This document shows positions 26,471 to 34,827 of a DNA stretch of 64,000 bases, piece by piece. This stretch comes from Methylomonas rapida (GTDB lineage Bacteria; Pseudomonadota; Gammaproteobacteria; Methylococcales; Methylomonadaceae): assembly GCF_024360925.2 (NCBI RefSeq), contig NZ_CP113517.1, forward strand, positions 682,001 through 746,000. The letters run 5' to 3'. A program made the translations under genes and the position numbers. How positions within the stretch are numbered: position 1 is the stretch's first letter; each line of letters begins with the position of its first letter. A model generated the notes under the pieces. That model was not told the DNA's origin. It saw only the letters and a list, made by a program, of their open reading frames with translations, and did no database searches.

Positions 26471-29239
26471 ATGAACGACTTTATCCCCGGCCAGCGCTGG
26501 ATTAGCAATACCGAGTCGGAACTCGGTTTAGGCATGATTTTGGAAACGGAATTCAATCGCGTGACGGTGCTTTTTCTCGCAACTGGCGACAAGCGCGTCT
26601 ATGCGCGCGACAACGCGCCGTTGACGCGGGTGAAATTCATCGAAGGTGATGTCATCGAGTCCACCGATTACGTGAAGATCACCGTGCAGCAAGTGCAACA
26701 GCACAATGGATTATTGAGCTATATCGGCTTGGATGAAGACGGGCAATTGCAGCAAATCGATGAAATGGAACTCAATCATCATATTCAATTCAACAAGCCT
26801 CAGGATAGATTGTTTACTGGACAGTTCGATCCCAGCGCCTGGTTTAGTCTCCGCTTTGAAACCTGGCGGCGCCAGCAGCAGCATCAACAATCGGCGGCCA
26901 AAGGTTTGCTGGGTGCAAGGGCGGCATTGATTCCGCATCAGATTTACATCGCTCATCAGGCCGCCAATAGGGTGGCGCCGCGTATCATGCTGGCCGACGA
27001 AGTCGGTTTGGGCAAAACCATAGAAGCCGGCTTGATTCTGCATCACCGTTTGATCAATGGCTTGAGCCAGCGCGTGCTGATTTTGGTGCCAGAAGCCTTG
27101 ATGTATCAATGGTTGGTGGAAATGCTGCGGCGCTTTAATCTGCGTTTCAGCTTGCTCGACGAAACCCGTTGTCTGGCCTGCCCCGATGAAAACCCGTTTG
27201 CGGCCGAACAATTGGTGTTGTGCAGCCAACAGTTTTTTGCCGATTTTCCCGAGCGTCAGGCGCAAGCCTTGGATGCTGGCTGGGACATGGTGGTAGTGGA
27301 TGAGGCGCACCATCTGGAATGGAGCGAACAATCGCCGAGCTCCGATTATTTGTTTGTCGAGCAATTGGCAAACAGCGTGGATGGTTTGATTTTGTTGACG
27401 GCGACCCCGGAGCAATTGGGCAAGGAAAGTCATTTCGCCCGCTTGCGCCTGCTCGATCCTGATCGTTTTTATAATTTTCACCAATTCATTCAGGAGGAAA
27501 GCCAATTTGCCCCGGTTGCCGAATTGGCCAATCAGCTGATCTCGGCCCAGCCCTTGAGCAGGGAGCAGCAAAGCCGACTTAAAACGTTGCTACAGCACGA
27601 CAACGTCGACAAGTTGTTACAGCAGTTCAATGATGAGCCTGACAATCAGGATGTGTGCGAGGAGCTGATCAAGCTGTTATTGGATCATCACGGCACCGGG
27701 CGGATTTTGTTCCGAAATTCCCGTCATACCGTGCAAGGCTTTCCAGATCGCCAGCGCCATGGTTATCCTTTGACAGGCGAGGCGACGGCCGAGTTGGCGA
27801 GCAGTCCTTACTTTTCGTGGTTGGTCGCCAAGCTGAAAGAACTGGGTGACGAAAAAGCCCTGCTGATTTGCCAGAGGGCTGAAACCGTGATTCAGCTGGA
27901 ACAATTGTTGCGCCAACATGTCGGGCATACCGCGGCGGTATTTCATGAAGGCATGAGCATCGTCGAGCGCGACCGGGCCGCGGCGTTTTTTGCCGATGAC
28001 GAAAGCAGGGCGCAAGTCCTGTTATGTTCGGAAATCGGTAGCGAGGGACGTAATTTTCAGTTCGTGCGTCACTTGATTTTGTTCGATTTGCCGCGTAACC
28101 CCGATTTGTTGCAGCAGCGTATCGGCCGGCTAGATCGTATCGGGCAAAAACACGTGATTCAGATTCACATTCCTTATTTGATCGATAGTCCACGGCATTT
28201 ATTGTTTCGTTGGTATGACGAGGGGCTGGACGCCTTCCGGCATAATTGTTCCGCTGCGGGACAGGTCGCCAAACAACTGGATGCAGAATTGACGGAATTA
28301 CTGGCGGGTTCTAATCAAGCGAGTCACGAAGCATTCATCGACAAGACTCGTAGGCTGACCGCGCAAATCGAAGCGGAGCTCCACAACGGCCGCGATCAGC
28401 TACTGGAGCTGAATTCCTGCCGGCCGGTCGAGGCGTCGGTATTGATCGATCAACTCCATCGGATCGAGCGCGATGACAGCTTTTGGCCTTATATGGAGGC
28501 AATGTTCGATTGTTATGGTGTCGATGTCGAATACCATTCGAAGGATTGTCATATCCTGTGGCCGAGCGAAAACTTGCGCATCGCGCATTTTCCGATGCTC
28601 CAGGACGATGGCTTGACGGTCACCGTAAGTCGGGATGTGGCATTGGCTCGGGAGGATATGCAATTCCTGACCCAGGAGCATCCCATGGTGTTGGCGGCGA
28701 TGGATTTGGTGTTGTCCAGTGAAACCGGCAACGCGGCGGTTAGCATCATCAAGCAGCCGCAGCTGAAAGCGGGGCAATTCTTGCTGGAATTGCTGTTCGT
28801 CGTCGAATGCAGCGCGCCGGCACATCTGCAAATCGGGCGTTTCTTGCCGCATACGCCGCTGCGAGTATTGATCGATCAGAACAAAAAAGATTTGACGGCG
28901 GCGATTGCGCACGATTCCATGCTCGAAACTGGCGACAATGTCGATAAGGCTCAAATCACGCAGTTTTTGAGCGCCCAGCGTCAACATGTTCAGGAAATGA
29001 TCCAGGTCGGAGAGCAAAAGGCCACGCTAATGATGCAAAAACTGATCACCGAAAGCAGCAACCAGATGATTGCGGTATTTACCGGTGAGATAAAGCGCAT
29101 GGTCAGATTGAAAACAATCAATCCCAGCATCAAGGATCAGGAAATTCAGCAATTAAAGGAAATGACCATGCTGGCACATGAGAGCATCCAGGAAGCGCAA
29201 TTGAGGCTGGATGCTGTGCGGTTCGTCATAACCAGTTAA
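26471..29239 (+). CDS. rapA: RNA polymerase-associated Swi2/Snf2 ATPase RapA
   Basis: ATP-dependent factor that binds RNA polymerase and promotes its recycling after transcription. The 922-aa protein aligns along E. coli RapA (968 aa). The N-terminus is FIPGQRWISNTESELGLGMI and Walker A is LADEVGLGKTIEAG. DEAH box VVVDEAHHLEWSE, motif III LLTATPEQLG and helicase C motifs ALLICQRAETVIQLEQLL, GSEGRNFQFVRHL and QQRIGRLDRIGQ are also present. The shortfall of 46 residues is spread between the two helicase lobes. It begins directly after the AT-rich gap; the ATG matches the family start. Confidence 0.95.
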   Translation: MNDFIPGQRWISNTESELGLGMILETEFNRVTVLFLATGDKRVYARDNAPLTRVKFIEGDVIESTDYVKITVQQVQQHNGLLSYIGLDEDGQLQQIDEMELNHHIQFNKPQDRLFTGQFDPSAWFSLRFETWRRQQQHQQSAAKGLLGARAALIPHQIYIAHQAANRVAPRIMLADEVGLGKTIEAGLILHHRLINGLSQRVLILVPEALMYQWLVEMLRRFNLRFSLLDETRCLACPDENPFAAEQLVLCSQQFFADFPERQAQALDAGWDMVVVDEAHHLEWSEQSPSSDYLFVEQLANSVDGLILLTATPEQLGKESHFARLRLLDPDRFYNFHQFIQEESQFAPVAELANQLISAQPLSREQQSRLKTLLQHDNVDKLLQQFNDEPDNQDVCEELIKLLLDHHGTGRILFRNSRHTVQGFPDRQRHGYPLTGEATAELASSPYFSWLVAKLKELGDEKALLICQRAETVIQLEQLLRQHVGHTAAVFHEGMSIVERDRAAAFFADDESRAQVLLCSEIGSEGRNFQFVRHLILFDLPRNPDLLQQRIGRLDRIGQKHVIQIHIPYLIDSPRHLLFRWYDEGLDAFRHNCSAAGQVAKQLDAELTELLAGSNQASHEAFIDKTRRLTAQIEAELHNGRDQLLELNSCRPVEASVLIDQLHRIERDDSFWPYMEAMFDCYGVDVEYHSKDCHILWPSENLRIAHFPMLQDDGLTVTVSRDVALAREDMQFLTQEHPMVLAAMDLVLSSETGNAAVSIIKQPQLKAGQFLLELLFVVECSAPAHLQIGRFLPHTPLRVLIDQNKKDLTAAIAHDSMLETGDNVDKAQITQFLSAQRQHVQEMIQVGEQKATLMMQKLITESSNQMIAVFTGEIKRMVRLKTINPSIKDQEIQQLKEMTMLAHESIQEAQLRLDAVRFVITS

Positions 29240-29309
29240 GAGCGATTTAAAACGCGGTTCGCTGCGGCGGCATGGGTGAAAATTGCCGTTGGCTTTCGGG
29301 CACGGATGC

Positions 29310-29669
29310 TCAATGGGTTTTGATAAACACCGTGTTTTCGTCGAGTTCCACGCATTCGAACATCAGATCGTCGATAGAGCCATCGATATGATCGATATAA
29401 TGCAAACCTAGTTCGTCCTTCGCGGCTTGATGCTTTAAAATGCCGTGAACGCAAAAGGGAGTATTGGATTCAGGCAATATCATGTTGATTCTGATGTTGC
29501 CTGTCATGTCGGCGGCAATGGGTTGTTTCAGTTTGACTCGAATGCCGCTGTAACTGATGTCCAAAATGTCGGCATCCAGAGCGATTTCCTGATCATGCGA
29601 ATTAAAGGTCAAACCGGCTTGCAAGCCCTTGGGCCTAATACGTTTGTGTATGCGTTTTTCCGATCTCAT
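29310..29669 (-). CDS. PilZ domain protein
   Basis: A 119-aa single PilZ domain, the c-di-GMP receptor fold. The N-terminal RxxxR is RIHKRIRPKG and the second motif is DISYSGIRVKL, a D/NxSxxG match. The C-terminal half (GILKHQAAKDELGLHYIDH) is the usual beta barrel. It faces rapA convergently and is divergent from rhlE. It could bind c-di-GMP controlled by the HD-GYP and EAL proteins elsewhere in the window; its target is unknown. Confidence 0.85.
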   Translation of the reverse strand: MRSEKRIHKRIRPKGLQAGLTFNSHDQEIALDADILDISYSGIRVKLKQPIAADMTGNIRINMILPESNTPFCVHGILKHQAAKDELGLHYIDHIDGSIDDLMFECVELDENTVFIKTH

Positions 29670-29818
29670 GCGCTCCCTCTCTTCTAGTGTTTCGGCTAGT
29701 TGGCCTAAGCATGTTATTTTTTTCGTTCCATTGAATTGTATAGGGATTTTGCAAAAAATCCATCTTCAATAGGATTTTTATCGGCCACTTCATCGTGGTG
29801 TTCAACAAAGGTCATCAA

Positions 29819-31138
29819 ATGTTATTTTCAGAGTTAAATTTATCGCCGCAACTGTTGCAAGCTGTGGCGGAACAAGGCTATCAAACGCCAACCCCCGTCC
29901 AGGCGCAGGCCATCCCTGTCGTTTTGCAAGGCCGCGACGTATTGGCGGGCGCGCAGACAGGCACCGGTAAAACCGCCGGTTTTACCTTGCCGCTCTTGCA
30001 GTTGCTGCAAAATCAGCCGATTCCGCAAAAGCCAAGGCCGGTGAGAGTGTTGATCTTGACGCCGACTCGGGAGCTTGCGATGCAAGTCTATGAGAGTGTC
30101 AGAACGTACGGGAAGCATTTGCCGTTTTTCGCTGAAGCGATTTTTGGTGGGGTTAGCATCAAGCCGCAGATCCAAAAAATGCAGCGTGGTACCGATATCG
30201 TCGTGGCGACGCCGGGCAGGCTGCTGGATTTGATTCAACAGCAACACCTGGATTTGTCCCGAGTCGAGCATTTCGTGCTCGACGAGGCAGATCGCATGCT
30301 GGACATGGGCTTCATTCGCGATATTCGCAAAATCATCGCTTTGTTGCCTGCAAAACGGCAAAACCTGTTCTTCTCCGCGACCTATGCGCCCGAGGTCAGT
30401 GCTCTGGCCGAGCAGATACTCAACGATCCGGTGGAGATTGCCGTTGCGAAACGCAACGCGGCGGCGGACACGGTATCGCAACTGGTTTATCCGATCAAAC
30501 GCGAGTACAAGCGTGAGCTGTTGTCTTTCTTGATTGGTGACGGCCATTGGCAACAGGTGTTGGTGTTCGTGCGCACCAAGCACGGCGCCGACCGGCTGTG
30601 TAAACAGTTGATCAAGGACGGCATTCGTTGCGCGGCATTGCATGGCGATAAAAGCCAGGGAGCGAGGGTGCGTGCGCTGGACGAATTCAAAAATGGCGAC
30701 ATCACGGCCTTGATTGCGACGGATATTGCCGCGCGCGGCCTGGACATCGATCAATTGCCGCACGTGGTGAACTTCGATCTGCCGCAAGTGGCGGAAGATT
30801 ATGTGCATCGCATCGGCCGCACCGGCCGGGCGGGCGCGGAAGGCCAGGCTATTTCCCTGGTCGACCCGGAAGAGGCGCATTTGCTGGGGGCGATTCAGAA
30901 GCTCTTGAAGCGAGATATTCCGCAAGTGGCCGACACAGGTTATGAAAGCGTGTCATTGAATGTCAACAGTACAGCCAAGTCCAAGCCGGTACAAAAAGCC
31001 AACGCCGCAGCCAAACCACAAACCAGGCGGCCCGCACATGCCACAGCAAAACCGGCTGCCGCTGGAAAATCAGGCTCGGCCAACCAGTCCGGCAAAGGAC
31101 GCAGGCAAACTAATCGCCAGCGCGCTGTATCACGTTAG
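29819..31138 (+). CDS. rhlE: DEAD-box RNA helicase, RhlE type
   Basis: ATP-dependent RNA helicase of about 439 aa. The Q motif is [31 protein letters not shown] and Walker A is AQTGTGKT. Also seen are [19 protein letters not shown], the DEAD box [16 protein letters not shown] (FFSATYAPE), and [17 protein letters not shown] with [10 protein letters not shown]. The tail (about 385-439) is low-complexity and rich in Lys, Arg, Ala and Gln, typical of RhlE and likely RNA-binding. The ATG at 29819 with AAAGG upstream is the family start; a GTG eight codons earlier is less likely. Its 3' end overlaps the converging cupin gene by 29 bp. Confidence 0.93.
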   Translation: MLFSELNLSPQLLQAVAEQGYQTPTPVQAQAIPVVLQGRDVLAGAQTGTGKTAGFTLPLLQLLQNQPIPQKPRPVRVLILTPTRELAMQVYESVRTYGKHLPFFAEAIFGGVSIKPQIQKMQRGTDIVVATPGRLLDLIQQQHLDLSRVEHFVLDEADRMLDMGFIRDIRKIIALLPAKRQNLFFSATYAPEVSALAEQILNDPVEIAVAKRNAAADTVSQLVYPIKREYKRELLSFLIGDGHWQQVLVFVRTKHGADRLCKQLIKDGIRCAALHGDKSQGARVRALDEFKNGDITALIATDIAARGLDIDQLPHVVNFDLPQVAEDYVHRIGRTGRAGAEGQAISLVDPEEAHLLGAIQKLLKRDIPQVADTGYESVSLNVNSTAKSKPVQKANAAAKPQTRRPAHATAKPAAAGKSGSANQSGKGRRQTNRQRAVSR

Positions 31139-31472
31139 GGTCTGGTTCAAGCGCATGAACCGCCAGCCAGATGCTGACCTGATCGCTGGCGGTCCAATCG
31201 ACCCGATGCTTGCAATGCGCGGGTATCAGCAAATAATCGCCCGGCTTCAAGTCAACCGGTTCGGCGTCGGCAAAGCTGATGCGAGCTTGGCCCTGCAGTA
31301 AAATGACCCATTCGCTTTCTGCTTGATCGTACCATGCGCCTGCCGGCGTTTGATGGCCGAGGGACAATATGCGCTCGATGCGGACGGTGGGATTCCGAAA
31401 CAAGGTTTGGCATAATTCCTCGGGTAATTGCTGGGGAATATCGGCAAACACGGACGCAAGGCTGATGTTCAT
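31110..31472 (-). CDS. Small cupin-domain protein
   Basis: A 120-aa single-domain cupin. Motif 1 lies in [45 protein letters not shown], with a short metal-binding pattern E...H...H. The N-terminal [31 protein letters not shown] is common in uncharacterised proteobacterial cupins, some annotated as phosphoribosylaminoimidazole-like. Function is unknown. It is divergent from the HvfX-type gene (30 bp), and its 3' end overlaps the rhlE tail. Confidence 0.75.
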   Translation of the reverse strand: MNISLASVFADIPQQLPEELCQTLFRNPTVRIERILSLGHQTPAGAWYDQAESEWVILLQGQARISFADAEPVDLKPGDYLLIPAHCKHRVDWTASDQVSIWLAVHALEPDPNVIQRAGD

Positions 31473-31502
31473 ATCTCAATCTTAATGTTTTGCGGAGTGG
31501 GT

Positions 31503-32147
31503 ATGAATAATAAGACGTTTTCTGAACTGATGGCGGTGGCGATAGAAAAAACGCCTGATATCGTGCGCTTGATCAGGCATGGTTGTGATAAAGCCAAGTG
31601 TATGGATTTTATCGCGCCATTGCTATTACGCTTATATTTGGCCCCGGTGTTTTGGATGGCCGGCACCAAGAAATTCATTAGTTTTTCCGATACCGTCGAA
31701 TGGTTCGGCAACAGCGAATGGGGATTGGGCTTGCCGCTGCCTTATTTGTTAGTATTTCTGGTGGCGTTGCTGGAGACGTTGGGGGCGTTGTTTTTATTGT
31801 TCGGCTTCGCGACGCGCGCGATGTCGCTGCCGCTGATGGTGATCATGCTGGTTGCGGCGCTTACGACGCATTGGAGCAATGGCTGGCTGGCGATTGCGAC
31901 CGGCAGCGGCATTTTTGCCAGCGACCGGACCGTGGGAGCGATGGAGCGCCTGGAACAGGCTAAACAGATCCTGCAAGCGCAGGGCGATTATCAATGGCTC
32001 ACCGAAAACGGCAGTTTGGTGATTTTAAATAACGGCATCGAATTTGCCGCGACCTATTTTGTGATGCTGCTGGTGTTGTTTTTTATGGGCGGCGGCCGTT
32101 TCGTCAGTGCCGATTATTGGTTGGTGCGCCGTTATTTCAACGATTGA
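31503..32147 (+). CDS. DoxX-type membrane protein, HvfX-like
   Basis: About 214 aa with four predicted membrane segments (LLLRLYLAPVFWMAG; PYLLVFLVALLETLGALFLLFGF; LPLMVIMLVAALTTHW; FAATYFVMLLVLFFMGGG). A DoxX start (APVFWMAGTKKFISFSDTVEWFGN) and the late GGRFVSADYWLVRRY are as in HvfX. It also has the segment ATGSGIFASDRT...GDYQWLTENGSLVILNNGIEF seen in HvfX proteins of copper-RiPP clusters. GGAG lies 8 nt before the ATG at 31503. A related peptide gene (hvfA) is 12.4 kb away, so membership of one system is inference. Confidence 0.7.
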   Translation: MNNKTFSELMAVAIEKTPDIVRLIRHGCDKAKCMDFIAPLLLRLYLAPVFWMAGTKKFISFSDTVEWFGNSEWGLGLPLPYLLVFLVALLETLGALFLLFGFATRAMSLPLMVIMLVAALTTHWSNGWLAIATGSGIFASDRTVGAMERLEQAKQILQAQGDYQWLTENGSLVILNNGIEFAATYFVMLLVLFFMGGGRFVSADYWLVRRYFND

Positions 32148-32465
32148 TCAAGGACTGCGCCTGGCGCTGCCGTCTTGTACCAATACCCAAGGTTTGACGA
32201 CAACCGCCCAGACATCTGCTTTGTCGTTGAACCAGTCCGTTGCCTGCTGGTCCGAAACCGGACCAATCCGGCGATTTTTCAGCCATTCTTCGACCAGTGC
32301 TTTGTTGTCGCGCGAAAATTGATAGGCCACTTCGACCAAATCCAGCCCTGGTTCTACGGCTATGGCCAATCCCGCCGCGAAAAAGCGCTGCAACTCCAGC
32401 CAAGGCAGGAGCGAGGTTTCCAAATTCACTTTCGCTTTTTCCAATGCGCTGTGGTCTAGGGTCAT
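32148..32465 (-). CDS. DUF2288 protein
   Basis: A 105-aa cytoplasmic protein with the DUF2288 pattern: WLELQRFFAAGLAIAVEPGLDLVEVAYQFSRDNKALVEEWL, then DKADVWAVVVKPWVLVQ at the C-terminus. No catalytic motif is evident. Its stop lies on the base after the converging HvfX-type gene, so the two 3' ends abut. Confidence 0.72.
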   Translation of the reverse strand: MTLDHSALEKAKVNLETSLLPWLELQRFFAAGLAIAVEPGLDLVEVAYQFSRDNKALVEEWLKNRRIGPVSDQQATDWFNDKADVWAVVVKPWVLVQDGSARRSP

Positions 32466-32553
32466 TTTCGGGTTCCGGTTGCCGGGTGGATGTTGTAGAC
32501 TTTTCGGTTATTTTACCGCAACCCGTATCAAAACAGATCAGTGAGGAATCCGT

Positions 32554-33276
32554 ATGTCACTTTTGAGTTCATTTAAAAAGCGTTCAACCCTGGACGCCGC
32601 CATCAAGCAAGTCGCGCAAGCCCGCAAAAGCGAATCAGGTAAAGCCGAGCAGCTGTATAAAAGCGCTTATCAAGGTTTTGCCAGTGTGATTGCCGATAAT
32701 TTGATGTTCTCGGAAGCCCTGTATCACTGGGGATTTGCCTTGCTGCACGAGGCCAGAAGCAAGCTGCAACCAGCCGAAGCCATAGAGATATACGAAGACG
32801 CGATTTCCAAGTTTTCCTTTTGTTTGTTGACGGCGCCTAATTACCTGGGAGCCGCGATCGATGGCGGTGTGGCATTCATGGAATTGGCGCATATCAGCCC
32901 TGATGATGGGAGAGCGGCTTTGTATGGATTGGCGGAAGATTTTTTCGAAAAGGCGGGCAAGATCCAAAAAGGTAGTGCGGCCTATAATTTGGCCTGCATC
33001 TATGCCTTGCGCGGCGACGAACAGGCTTGTCAGCTGGCTTTGCAGCAGGCCAGGGAATTTGGTAGCTTGCCCGATGTCGACAATATTTTGCAAGATGTCG
33101 ATATGGATAACGTCAAGCAAGCCGCATGGTTCAAGGATTTTATCGAAGAGCTGAAGGCGCGGCCCGAACCTCAGCGTGAAAAACTGGCCGATGTCGAAAT
33201 TGAATCCGAACCCAAATTCAAATTGAAAAAGACCGAAGAATTCGATTATTACTCGACAGGCAAAACAGAGAAATAA
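32554..33276 (+). CDS. TPR-type repeat protein of unknown function
   Basis: A 240-aa predicted cytoplasmic protein made of helical TPR-like units: KAEQLYKSAYQGFASVIADNLMFSEALYHWGFALLHEA, AIEIYEDAISKFSFCLLTAPNYLGAAIDGGVAFMELA and AAYNLACIYALRGDEQACQLALQQARE. The C-terminal 45 residues are charged and probably disordered. AGTGAGGA precedes the ATG. It is probably a scaffold or chaperone-like protein. An imperfect DNA inverted repeat begins 27 bp after its stop. Confidence 0.72.
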   Translation: MSLLSSFKKRSTLDAAIKQVAQARKSESGKAEQLYKSAYQGFASVIADNLMFSEALYHWGFALLHEARSKLQPAEAIEIYEDAISKFSFCLLTAPNYLGAAIDGGVAFMELAHISPDDGRAALYGLAEDFFEKAGKIQKGSAAYNLACIYALRGDEQACQLALQQAREFGSLPDVDNILQDVDMDNVKQAAWFKDFIEELKARPEPQREKLADVEIESEPKFKLKKTEEFDYYSTGKTEK

Positions 33277-33302
33277 GTCCGACAGCAAGCTGGGCGAGAC
33301 TT

Positions 33303-33380
33303 AGTAAGTGTCCATTATTCTTGCCGAAGTTTTGCCTAGATTACCCAGTGAAATCGGGAAATAGTTTCTGGACACTTACT
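33303..33380. repeat. 12-bp inverted repeat (MITE-like or terminator-like element)
   Basis: AGTAAGTGTCCA at 33303-33314 and its perfect complement TGGACACTTACT at 33369-33380 flank 54 bp with no coding capacity. The right arm contributes the first base of the DUF1415 stop codon. The length suits a small non-autonomous element better than a terminator loop, and no T-run follows. Confidence 0.6.
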
Positions 33381-33934
33381 TAATGTTCAGCATAGCAGGC
33401 CACCAATAAGGCTTGCAGTTTTTCCAAGCCCAGTTCGCGAGTCAATTTGATATTGCGAACTGGGATATTTTCAGGGTCGGGATAGTTGGCCAACGCGCGA
33501 TCGAGGCTTTCCTCGCGGATGAGATGCAGCATGGGGTAGGGTGAGCGGTTGGTGTAATTGGCTGGATCATCACTATCCTCGGTCTCTGTTTCGAAATGAT
33601 AGTCGGGGTGGAAACTGGCCAATTGGTAAATGCCTTCATAACCTTGCGCTATCAACAGTTGTTCTGCCAGCGCCAGCATATCAAGATAATCATCGAAGTC
33701 CGCAAACATGTCCGCAAAAATCAGCAGTGTCGTTTCCGTTTCGGGATGGGTGTCGAGATAATCGCATTCGTCACTCAGTGTTTCCAGCGTATTTTCCAAA
33801 CCATTGGGTCGCGCGACCCGGTAGCGTATGCTATTGCGTTGCTGCTCCCGTTTGGCAAACGGGCAAATATTGAAGGCAATGATGAAGGACTTTAACCAAG
33901 TTTGCGTGGCGTGAATGATTTGTTGATCGATCAT
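33380..33934 (-). CDS. DUF1415 protein
   Basis: A 184-aa cytoplasmic protein. The N-terminus WLKSFIIAFNICPFAKRE carries the DUF1415 core, and ETTLLIFADMFADFDDYLDMLALAEQLL, GIYQLASFHPDYHF and NRSPYPMLHLIREES complete it. Function is unknown. I start it at the ATG at 33934 because upstream residues do not resemble the family. It is divergent from the nuclease gene with 13 bp between the two starts, so each gene's ribosome-binding site borders or overlaps the other's region. Confidence 0.83.
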   Translation of the reverse strand: MIDQQIIHATQTWLKSFIIAFNICPFAKREQQRNSIRYRVARPNGLENTLETLSDECDYLDTHPETETTLLIFADMFADFDDYLDMLALAEQLLIAQGYEGIYQLASFHPDYHFETETEDSDDPANYTNRSPYPMLHLIREESLDRALANYPDPENIPVRNIKLTRELGLEKLQALLVACYAEH

Positions 33935-33947
33935 AAGGGATATGAAT

Positions 33948-34772
33948 ATGTCAAATAAAGCAGTGGATTCTCTGCTGGTATTGCTAATGCTGGTATCCAG
34001 CACCGTTCCGGCCGAAGTGTTCAAGTCGGTGGATAGCCAAGGTCGGCCTCACTATTCCGACCGCAGGCGAGATAATGCCGAAATTTTATCCGTTACGCCC
34101 GGTGTTTCTTATTATTTCGTGGAAAAAGTGTTCGACGGCGATACGATTTTATTGGCTGACGGGCAAAAAGTGCGCTTGTTGGGCGTCAATACGCCTGAGG
34201 TGGCAGGACGGAACAAGGCTGCGGAGCCTGGTGGCGATGCCGCCAAAGCCTGGCTGAAACAACGCCTTGAGCATAAAAGGGTGCGTCTGGAGTTTGATGT
34301 CGAAAAGCAAGACAAGTACATGCGCACTTTGGCTTATGTCTTTAGCGAAGATCAGCGGCATATCAATGAAGAATTGGTGCGTGGCGGATTTGCGGCCGTC
34401 AATATTTACCCGCCCAATTTGAAATACGTCGATGCCTTGATGGCGGCTCAACAAAACGCGGAGCAAGCCGAGATGGGTATTTGGCGGGACCGGGCTTACG
34501 CCGCGAGAGGTTTCGAAACCCTGAATGCCGAGAACTACAAAGGTTGGAAACGCATAAGCGGCGCAATACAGGCAGTGAAAAAGACAAGAAAATACAGTTA
34601 TCTGCAGTTTTCCGGGCAGGTGGCCGTCAGAATAGAAAATAAATCGTTAAATTTGTTTCCGGCGTTACGCGGTTATATCGGCAAACGGGTAGAAGCCAGA
34701 GGGTGGGTCATCAAAAACAAGGATCGCTTCGTACTGCCGGTTCGGCATCCTGGTGAATTGAAAGTGATGTGA
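33948..34772 (+). CDS. Exported thermonuclease (SNase fold) with N-terminal DUF4124
   Basis: A 274-aa secreted nuclease. A signal peptide ends about residue 22 (VSSTVPA). A DUF4124-like segment follows (VFKSVDSQGRPHYSDRR). The staphylococcal-nuclease domain includes VFDGDTILLADGQKVRLLGVNTPEVAG and QDKYMRTLAYVFS. Active-site Arg/Glu patterns are as in micrococcal nuclease. A C-terminal domain (residues about 195-274) resembles an OB-like nucleic acid-binding region. AAGGGA 7 nt before the ATG at 33948 fits better than the ATG at 33942. Convergent with the vWA-OmpA gene; a strong terminator separates them. Confidence 0.85.
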   Translation: MSNKAVDSLLVLLMLVSSTVPAEVFKSVDSQGRPHYSDRRRDNAEILSVTPGVSYYFVEKVFDGDTILLADGQKVRLLGVNTPEVAGRNKAAEPGGDAAKAWLKQRLEHKRVRLEFDVEKQDKYMRTLAYVFSEDQRHINEELVRGGFAAVNIYPPNLKYVDALMAAQQNAEQAEMGIWRDRAYAARGFETLNAENYKGWKRISGAIQAVKKTRKYSYLQFSGQVAVRIENKSLNLFPALRGYIGKRVEARGWVIKNKDRFVLPVRHPGELKVM

Positions 34773-34787
34773 GCTTGGCGGATAAAA

Positions 34788-34810
34788 AAAGGGAGGCTAG
34801 GCCTCCCTTT
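34788..34810. terminator. Bidirectional terminator between nuclease and vWA-OmpA genes
   Basis: AAAGGGAGGC-TAG-GCCTCCCTTT is a 10-bp perfect stem with A/T-rich flanks (seven A upstream, three T downstream). It lies between converging genes, so it can stop both; the stronger U-run is on the minus strand. Confidence 0.85.
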
Positions 34811-34827
34811 CGCGGTGCGTCAAGAAA

